A DNA stretch of 64,000 nucleotides, taken from the NCBI RefSeq assembly GCF_900454535.1, contig NZ_UGSP01000001.1:1237501-1301500 (forward strand), in the 5' to 3' direction. The notes under the pieces are model-generated. The model was given only the letters and a program-made list of their open reading frames with translations, was not told where the DNA came from and did no database searches. Shown piece by piece: positions 59,072-64,000 of the stretch. Positions within the stretch are counted from its first letter, which is position 1, and each line of letters begins with the position of its first letter. The position numbers and the translations under genes are program-made. The DNA is from Avibacterium avium (GTDB taxonomy: Bacteria; Pseudomonadota; Gammaproteobacteria; Enterobacterales; Pasteurellaceae).

Positions 59072-60586
59072 ATGTTAAAAACGACTTCATTTAAGTTAGC
59101 CAAAGTAGCAACTTTATTGACGTCTTATGCTTATGTTGGAACGGTGCTTGCGGCACAAACACAAGCAGCGCCAGTGGTTTCTGCAACGCCAATGACACAA
59201 TCCAATGTCGTTAAAAAGGTGAAATTAACCAATGAACAATTGCTTCTTGAAAAACAAGCCATTGCGGATAAATTAGTTGCTGAGCGTAAAGCAGAAGATG
59301 AGCGTCTTAACGCTGAGCAGCAAGAGCGTTCTGAACAACGTTTGACAGATATTATTGGCACACAGCCGTTACAGTTTAAGTCTGCCGTAGCGAAAATTTA
59401 TACCCAAAATGATTATGTTTTATTATGGGAAGATAAAAAGGCAGAAAAGCAGTTTTTGCGTGATTATGCAGCATTAGTGGCAAGTGGTGTTTCACGTCAA
59501 TCAGCACAGAATTTAGATCGTATTTATAAAAGTGAGAACCAAGATCCTTTGGTGCGTGATATTTTATTAACAGATGCGTTTTTAGATTATCTTTTTTATA
59601 GTAAAAACGCCTTAAATTCTGCACAACGTTGGCTTTATAGCTCAAATGCTTATAAAGCAAATGAACCAAAAGAGCAGGATATTCAAGCGTGGCTAAGTGC
59701 GGTGAAAAATAATCAAAATTCTGCTTTTATTAGCCAACTTTCTGGCAAAAACCATCTATATCGTCAAACCTTACATCAATTAGAAGCGTTAATAGTATCA
59801 GGTAATGCTGATCGGAAGCAGATTTATAAATTAGCCATTAATACACAGCGATTGAGAATTTTGCCTGAATTTACTAATGGTATTTTCGTAAATATCCCAA
59901 GTTATCAGCTTAATTATTATCGCGATGGCAAGGTGGTGTTAAATTCGCGTGTTATTGTTGGAAAACAAGCGCGTAAAACCCCTGTAATGTATAGTAAATT
60001 AAGTAATGTTGTGGTGAACCCACCTTGGACACCGACAACACGTTTAATTAATGAAGATTTAGTGCCGAAAATTAAACGTGATCCAGGCTATGTTGCACGT
60101 CATGGTTATACCATTACCGATGGTTCAGGACGCACGATTGATCCACATTCCATTAACTGGGCAGCGATTGGAAGTAAATTCCCTTATCGTATCCGTCAAG
60201 CGCCAGGGGATAGTGCATTAGGGAATTATAAATTTAATATGCCAAGTAGTGATGCAATTTATTTGCACGATACACCAAACCACAGCTTATTTGGCAAAAA
60301 AGATCGTGCGTTAAGTTCTGGTTGTATTCGTGTACAACAATCTGATCAGTTAGCGACAATTTTATTGAAAGAGGCAGGTTGGTCAGAAGACAGAAAACGT
60401 AAAGTATTAAGTAGTAAGAAAACGACTTCAGCCAATATTCGTTCAAGTAATCCAGTTTATTTATATTATGTAACGGCTTGGATTGATGGCGGTAAAACTT
60501 ATACGTTGCCTGATATTTATGGCTATGATTCCATGCCGAATCTTAGCTATATAAACTGGAATGCAGTAAGAAAATATATTATGTAA
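59072..60586 (+). CDS. ldtD: L,D-transpeptidase, LdtD/YcbB type
   Basis: Periplasmic enzyme that makes 3-3 crosslinks in peptidoglycan. Length is 504 residues with an N-terminal signal peptide (to about residue 28), then a Lys/Glu-rich stretch (about 55-90). A scaffold domain follows, then a YkuD catalytic domain with HDTPNHSLFGKKDRALSSGC (Cys nucleophile near 417). Peptidoglycan neighbours downstream support the call. Shorter than E. coli LdtD (615), mainly in the N-terminal half. Confidence 0.93.
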   Translation: MLKTTSFKLAKVATLLTSYAYVGTVLAAQTQAAPVVSATPMTQSNVVKKVKLTNEQLLLEKQAIADKLVAERKAEDERLNAEQQERSEQRLTDIIGTQPLQFKSAVAKIYTQNDYVLLWEDKKAEKQFLRDYAALVASGVSRQSAQNLDRIYKSENQDPLVRDILLTDAFLDYLFYSKNALNSAQRWLYSSNAYKANEPKEQDIQAWLSAVKNNQNSAFISQLSGKNHLYRQTLHQLEALIVSGNADRKQIYKLAINTQRLRILPEFTNGIFVNIPSYQLNYYRDGKVVLNSRVIVGKQARKTPVMYSKLSNVVVNPPWTPTTRLINEDLVPKIKRDPGYVARHGYTITDGSGRTIDPHSINWAAIGSKFPYRIRQAPGDSALGNYKFNMPSSDAIYLHDTPNHSLFGKKDRALSSGCIRVQQSDQLATILLKEAGWSEDRKRKVLSSKKTTSANIRSSNPVYLYYVTAWIDGGKTYTLPDIYGYDSMPNLSYINWNAVRKYIM

Positions 60587-60595
60587 GGGGAATTT

Positions 60596-60654
60596 CATCT
60601 TTTGACTAAATTTTATTGAACTAATTCAATATTATTTAGTCAGAATAAAAGATG
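60596..60654. repeat. Interrupted palindrome between ldtD and mepK
   Basis: Three nested pairs: CATCTTTT/AAAAGATG, GACTAAAT/ATTTAGTC and ATTGAA/TTCAAT, with small unpaired gaps, span 59 bases. No T tail follows, so it may be an mRNA processing or stability structure. Confidence 0.6.
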
Positions 60655-60672
60655 ATAAATTTAAAGTAAGTA

Positions 60673-61239
60673 ATGTGTATGACTGGAATTGATAAAAATC
60701 GTAGAAAATGGCTATCTTTAGGTGGAATTGCCTTAGGGGTTTCATTTTTACCTAATACTGTATTAGCCGCACTTTCAACGCCAAAGCCAGGTCTTTTGCG
60801 TTTTAGAAATATTAACACTGGCGATACATTTAGTGGCGAATTTAACATTGCACGCGGATTTTCGGCCAGCAACTTAAAGAAGTTGGATTATTTATTACGC
60901 GATAAACGTAATAATAAAGTGCATAAAATGGATCCAAGACTTTTCCATAAATTTTATCAAATTCAAAAAAATTTAGGTTTACGCAATACTGAAATTCAAA
61001 TTATCTGTGGTTACCGCTCCCCGACAAGCAATGCGGCAATGCATCGTAAAAGTCGTGGTGTAGCGAGTAACAGCTACCATATGCGTGGTCAAGCCATTGA
61101 TTTCCGTATTGATGGCGTACCCCTTGCTAGAGTAAAACGTGCTGCTGAAAGTTTAAATAACGGTGGTGTGGGTTATTATCCAAGAAGTAATTTTATTCAT
61201 ATTGATACAGGCCCAGTGCGTACTTGGCGTGGTAGCTAA
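60673..61239 (+). CDS. mepK: Murein endopeptidase MepK (YcbK), DUF882/peptidase M15 fold
   Basis: Zinc murein endopeptidase that in E. coli preferentially cleaves 3-3 crosslinks, the product of LdtD. Length is 188 residues. A twin-arginine signal (DKNRRKWLSLGGIALGVSF) is at the N-terminus. Zinc-ligand motifs are SYHMRGQAIDFRIDG (His and Asp) and NFIHIDTGP. ATG at 60679 is an equally possible start. It sits in ldtD-mepK-ycbL order as in E. coli. Confidence 0.93.
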   Translation: MCMTGIDKNRRKWLSLGGIALGVSFLPNTVLAALSTPKPGLLRFRNINTGDTFSGEFNIARGFSASNLKKLDYLLRDKRNNKVHKMDPRLFHKFYQIQKNLGLRNTEIQIICGYRSPTSNAAMHRKSRGVASNSYHMRGQAIDFRIDGVPLARVKRAAESLNNGGVGYYPRSNFIHIDTGPVRTWRGS

Positions 61240-61316
61240 TCATTATTCTAATCATCATAAAACCGCAAGTGATTGCGGTTTTATTGTTTTAAATAGCATA
61301 TATAAAAGGAAATAAA

Positions 61317-61952
61317 ATGAATATTGAAATTATCCCTGTTACCCCTTTTCAACAAAATTGCTCATTAATTTGGGATAATGAGAAAAATGCAGCAATTATT
61401 GATCCGGGTGGTGAAGCAGAGAAATTAATTAAGCGCATTGAAGAGCTAGGCTTAAATTTAAAGTTAATTTTACTTACCCACGGACATTTGGATCATATTG
61501 GGGCAGCGGAAAAATTAAAGCATCATTTTGGTGTTGAGATTTTGGGCGCACAGGAAGCTGATAAATATTGGTTTGAAGGGCTTCCACAGCAGGCAGAACG
61601 CTTTGGATTGCTATTTGAATTAAGCGCATTTTTGCCTGATCGTTGGCTTAATGAAGGTGATGTCATTGAAGTGGGGGATTTTACCTTTGATGTGTTACAT
61701 CTTCCAGGACATAGCCCAGGCCATATTGGTTTTATTGAAAAGACTAAAAATGTAGCCTTTACTGGTGATGTATTGTTCAAAAATTCAGTAGGAAGAACAG
61801 ATTTACCGGGTGGCGATCATCAAACATTATTAGATACGATTAAACAGAAATTATATCCACTTCCCGATGAAATGGTGATTATTCCAGGACACGGTGCTTA
61901 TACTACCATTGGCCAGGAAAAGAAAAGCAATCCTTTCTTAGCGAATTTATAA
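61317..61952 (+). CDS. ycbL: Metallo-beta-lactamase-fold hydrolase YcbL (glyoxalase II-like)
   Basis: Cytosolic MBL-fold hydrolase of 211 residues, related to glyoxalase II type II enzymes. Binuclear metal motifs are complete: LTHGHLDHIGAAE (about 53-65), LPGHSPGHIGF, TGDVLFKNSVGRTDLPGGD and IPGHGAYT. It acts on S-lactoylglutathione-like thioesters in relatives. Last gene of the ldtD-mepK-ycbL row; its metabolic link to murein enzymes is unexplained. Confidence 0.93.
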   Translation: MNIEIIPVTPFQQNCSLIWDNEKNAAIIDPGGEAEKLIKRIEELGLNLKLILLTHGHLDHIGAAEKLKHHFGVEILGAQEADKYWFEGLPQQAERFGLLFELSAFLPDRWLNEGDVIEVGDFTFDVLHLPGHSPGHIGFIEKTKNVAFTGDVLFKNSVGRTDLPGGDHQTLLDTIKQKLYPLPDEMVIIPGHGAYTTIGQEKKSNPFLANL

Positions 61953-61960
61953 AGGAAAAT

Positions 61961-61997
61961 AAAAACGAGCTGGTGAAGTATTCCAGCTCGTTTTTAG
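61961..61997. terminator. Two-way terminator between ycbL and fdhE
   Basis: A perfect 13-bp stem AAAAACGAGCTGG/CCAGCTCGTTTTT with a 9-base loop, with As on one side and Ts on the other. Confidence 0.9.
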
Positions 61998-62034
61998 TTA
62001 AAAAATCACGGAAAATAGACCGCACTTATTTTCT

Positions 62035-62943
62035 TTATTCCCCTGTATTTGGAAACATAAACGGATTTAAACCACTGCGCGCAAGGCCTTTTTCTTCCAT
62101 TTCAATATCAAGATAAATGCTTGCCAGATCATCGGCAATGGCTTCCACATAAGGATCTTTTTCTTGATACATCATTTTCAGATAACTATGGCAATCGCCG
62201 CAGCTTTCTGCTTTCACTGGCGCAGATTCACTGTCGATTGACCAATAATCCAATTTCCCTGTGTGATTGCAGTTGGTGCATTTGCTACGCACCACATTCC
62301 ATTCACTTTCGCAAAGAGAGCAATGCACATAACGCAAACCCTGTTCTGAGCCAAAATGTACCACGCTCGCTGTTGGCGGCGCATTACATACTGGGCAAAG
62401 ATGAAGGTGTTCACCGCTTTCCATTTTACTATTTTGCGGTAATTGTTGAGCAAGCTGAATCCAATAAAGGGAAAGTGCTGCCCAAATAAATAAGGCTTTG
62501 TCGCTGCTGACTTCAGAAAATTGTTGCGCAAGCAATTTGTCGGCAAGTTGTTCAAGCTCGCTGTCAGAAGCTTTTTCTAAATTCTCAATAGTGGCTTGTA
62601 CACTTTCATTGCCGTTATTTTTCATTTTATTGAGTAAGGTGCGCAGCAAATCTCGCCATTGGGGATCGCGCTGCCATTTTGTGATGTCAAGGGGAACGCT
62701 AGTTTCCGTGCTGATTTCAATTTCTTGCGTAACAGGCTGTTCATTCAGTAGCGCAAGCTGACAATCAACAATATTGGCAGCGAAATTAAGGTAATCCGCC
62801 ATTGGGTGATTTTGCGCTAAAGAACGCAGGCGTTCGGCACGGCGTTGGTAAAGATTTTTCGGGTTGGAAAATAAAAGAATCGGGTGATGAAAAGAGCTGG
62901 CAGCTTGTACAATTTCATCTTTTGGTAGGATTTTTATACTCAT
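62035..62943 (-). CDS. fdhE: Formate dehydrogenase accessory protein FdhE
   Basis: Cytosolic factor needed to make active respiratory formate dehydrogenase. Length is 302 residues. Four Cys-x2-Cys motifs for rubredoxin-like iron binding are visible: [24 protein letters not shown] and CGDCHSY (about residues 180-260). It follows fdoI on the same strand after an uptake-signal hairpin, as in Haemophilus. Confidence 0.95.
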   Translation of the reverse strand: MSIKILPKDEIVQAASSFHHPILLFSNPKNLYQRRAERLRSLAQNHPMADYLNFAANIVDCQLALLNEQPVTQEIEISTETSVPLDITKWQRDPQWRDLLRTLLNKMKNNGNESVQATIENLEKASDSELEQLADKLLAQQFSEVSSDKALFIWAALSLYWIQLAQQLPQNSKMESGEHLHLCPVCNAPPTASVVHFGSEQGLRYVHCSLCESEWNVVRSKCTNCNHTGKLDYWSIDSESAPVKAESCGDCHSYLKMMYQEKDPYVEAIADDLASIYLDIEMEEKGLARSGLNPFMFPNTGE

Positions 62944-62971
62944 AATTTTTCATTAACGTTCGTCAATAAAG

Positions 62972-63019
62972 AAAGTGCGGTGTAAATTTGCAAAATTTTG
63001 CAAAAAATCACCGCACTTT
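62972..63019 (-). terminator. Paired uptake signals between fdoI and fdhE
   Basis: AAAGTGCGGTG (62972-62982) and CACCGCACTTT (63009-63019) form an 11-bp stem around an AT-rich loop. It probably weakens or stops transcription into fdhE. Confidence 0.7.
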
Positions 63020-63030
63020 GCCATTGTTAA

Positions 63031-63717
63031 TTATTTAGCGTGCTTTTCTTTCGCTTTTTCTGCGGCTTCTTTTTCAAGTTCAGGCAGAATGTCTTCACGG
63101 AACCAGCGTGGGTGATGTTTTTTCGCCCAGCGTACCGTTACCCAACCTTCAACCATTCCACGAATAGAACCTTTCACCCAGAATGCCATATACATATGTA
63201 CCATAATACCAGTAAAGAGCATAAAGGCACTAGCTGAGTGCAGCAAAATGGCAATGCGGATAACAGGAATTGGGAAATTATGGGAGAAATATTGTCGCCA
63301 CATAATAATTCCTGTTGTTAGTAGGGTAACCATTGCAAGGATTAAGGTCCAGAATAGCATTTTTTGCCCTAAATTATATTTTCCGTTGTCTGAAACGGCG
63401 TGTTCGTTGCCTTTTAAGACTTCTTTAATATTTTTTAGCCATACCCAGTCATTTTTTTCAGGAATGTTGTAAGGCCAGTAAATCAAGCAAAGATTGATAA
63501 AGGCAATAAACATTATGATTCCAGTGAATGGGTGGATAAAACGGGCAATTCTTGGGTTACCTAAGATTTCCGTTAGCCAAGCAAAATCAGGGAAGAAGAA
63601 TGCAAGCCCTGATAACCCTGTGGTGAAGAAACAGATTACAAGTAACCAGTGACTTAAACGCGCAGGCAATTTGTGGCGAACAACTCGTTGATCGTTGCTG
63701 ATCTTAACTTTACTCAT
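63031..63717 (-). CDS. fdoI: Formate dehydrogenase gamma subunit (cytochrome b556), FdoI/FdnI
   Basis: Inner-membrane dihaem cytochrome b that passes electrons from formate dehydrogenase to quinone. Length is 228 residues with four membrane helices. Likely haem-ligand histidines are in [27 protein letters not shown] and [20 protein letters not shown]. The start at 63717 has AAAGGAGG upstream and overlaps the fdxH end by eight bases; a frame to 63744 would lie inside fdxH. Confidence 0.95.
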   Translation of the reverse strand: MSKVKISNDQRVVRHKLPARLSHWLLVICFFTTGLSGLAFFFPDFAWLTEILGNPRIARFIHPFTGIIMFIAFINLCLIYWPYNIPEKNDWVWLKNIKEVLKGNEHAVSDNGKYNLGQKMLFWTLILAMVTLLTTGIIMWRQYFSHNFPIPVIRIAILLHSASAFMLFTGIMVHMYMAFWVKGSIRGMVEGWVTVRWAKKHHPRWFREDILPELEKEAAEKAKEKHAK

Positions 63718-64000
63718 TTTCGCCTCCTTTATGTGCTTGTTCATCTTCTGGCACGACTTCTTCGTGTTCTTCTAGATCTTCCGTATTTGGCCCAACTGCA
63801 AGATAGTGCGCAATTTCAGAAAGCACTAAGCCTCCCATTGCCACTGCTGCAACTGGTTTCAATACGTCTTTCCATAATTTCACGGTAACGTCAATTTGTG
63901 GATCTTTCGGTAAGCCTGAGTAAAGCTCTGGCTTATCAGCGTGATGCAACACATACATAACGTGTGTACCACCCACACCTTCTGGATCATAAAGCCCAGC
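63710..64000 (-). CDS. fdxH: Formate dehydrogenase beta (iron-sulfur) subunit FdxH/FdoH, N-terminal part outside window
   Basis: About 96 C-terminal codons are visible, open to the window edge. The portion [20 protein letters not shown] followed by [16 protein letters not shown] is the end of the ferredoxin-like subunit. A membrane helix ([20 protein letters not shown]) follows that anchors it to the gamma subunit, then an acidic tail. The stop codon overlaps the fdoI start. The alpha subunit should lie further right. Confidence 0.93.
   Translation of the reverse strand, partial: AGLYDPEGVGGTHVMYVLHHADKPELYSGLPKDPQIDVTVKLWKDVLKPVAAVAMGGLVLSEIAHYLAVGPNTEDLEEHEEVVPEDEQAHKGGENE

Overview
The window is a chromosomal segment from a bacterium of the family Pasteurellaceae. 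The 9-base uptake signal AAGTGCGGT (or its complement ACCGCACTT) recurs tens of times on both strands. That is the Haemophilus/Aggregatibacter/Pasteurella (Hin) type of DNA uptake sequence, not the Actinobacillus pleuropneumoniae type. Gene content and orders such as cdd-yjjI-yjjW-nupC, yciI-yciA-yciB-yciC and lptF/lptG agree. I cannot name the genus safely.

Layout. 1-4.7 kb (minus): rlmL (cut by the window edge), znuA, tcdA, mltA. 4.9 kb: initiator tRNA. 5-6.3 kb (minus): an AfuA/FbpA-like periplasmic binding protein behind a TPP riboswitch. 6.5-11.3 kb (minus): acnB, then the yciC-yciB-yciA-yciI operon. 11.7-15 kb: dld and fumC, convergent. 15.2-20.8 kb (plus): holC-elaA, a small accessory patch (58-residue protein, broken zeta-toxin-like ATPase, HEPN-like protein, small membrane protein), valS, pgsA. 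21.1-29.8 kb: an island between the 3' ends of two tRNA-Leu genes that face each other. It carries a 1883-residue trimeric autotransporter adhesin, a TpgA-like lipoprotein partner, an IS1016-like element with intact ends but a frameshifted transposase, and what look like pieces of tyrosine recombinase genes at both edges. 30-34.8 kb: mscS, lptG, lptF (minus) and pepA (plus). 34.9-39.5 kb (minus): pepD with a POT peptide transporter, and a CPA1 Na+/H+ antiporter. 39.6-41.7 kb: a YafD-like EEP-fold protein, a RidA-family protein and a YwiC-like membrane protein. 41.8-46.4 kb (minus): a nucleoside salvage block, cdd, yjjI, yjjW and nupC, with a perfect CRP half-site pair. 46.6-52 kb (minus): parE-aniA-parC, with a copper nitrite reductase between the topoisomerase IV genes. 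52.1-56 kb (minus): letA-letB. 56.2-62 kb (plus): proQ-prc, then ldtD-mepK-ycbL, a murein-remodelling block. 62-64 kb (minus): fdhE, fdoI and the end of fdxH, the formate dehydrogenase assembly and electron-transfer genes.

The physiology shown is that of a respiratory facultative anaerobe. It has D-lactate and formate dehydrogenases feeding the quinone pool, nitrite reduction, nucleoside and dipeptide scavenging, zinc uptake and probably thiamine-related uptake. Terminators are often made from two inverted uptake signals. The uptake signal is missing from about 22.3 to 29.9 kb and from about 34.0 to 40.0 kb; the first gap coincides with the adhesin island. The strongest leads are the riboswitch-controlled orphan binding protein, the adhesin island with integrase remnants at both ends, and the toxin-like remnant with its HEPN neighbour between elaA and valS.
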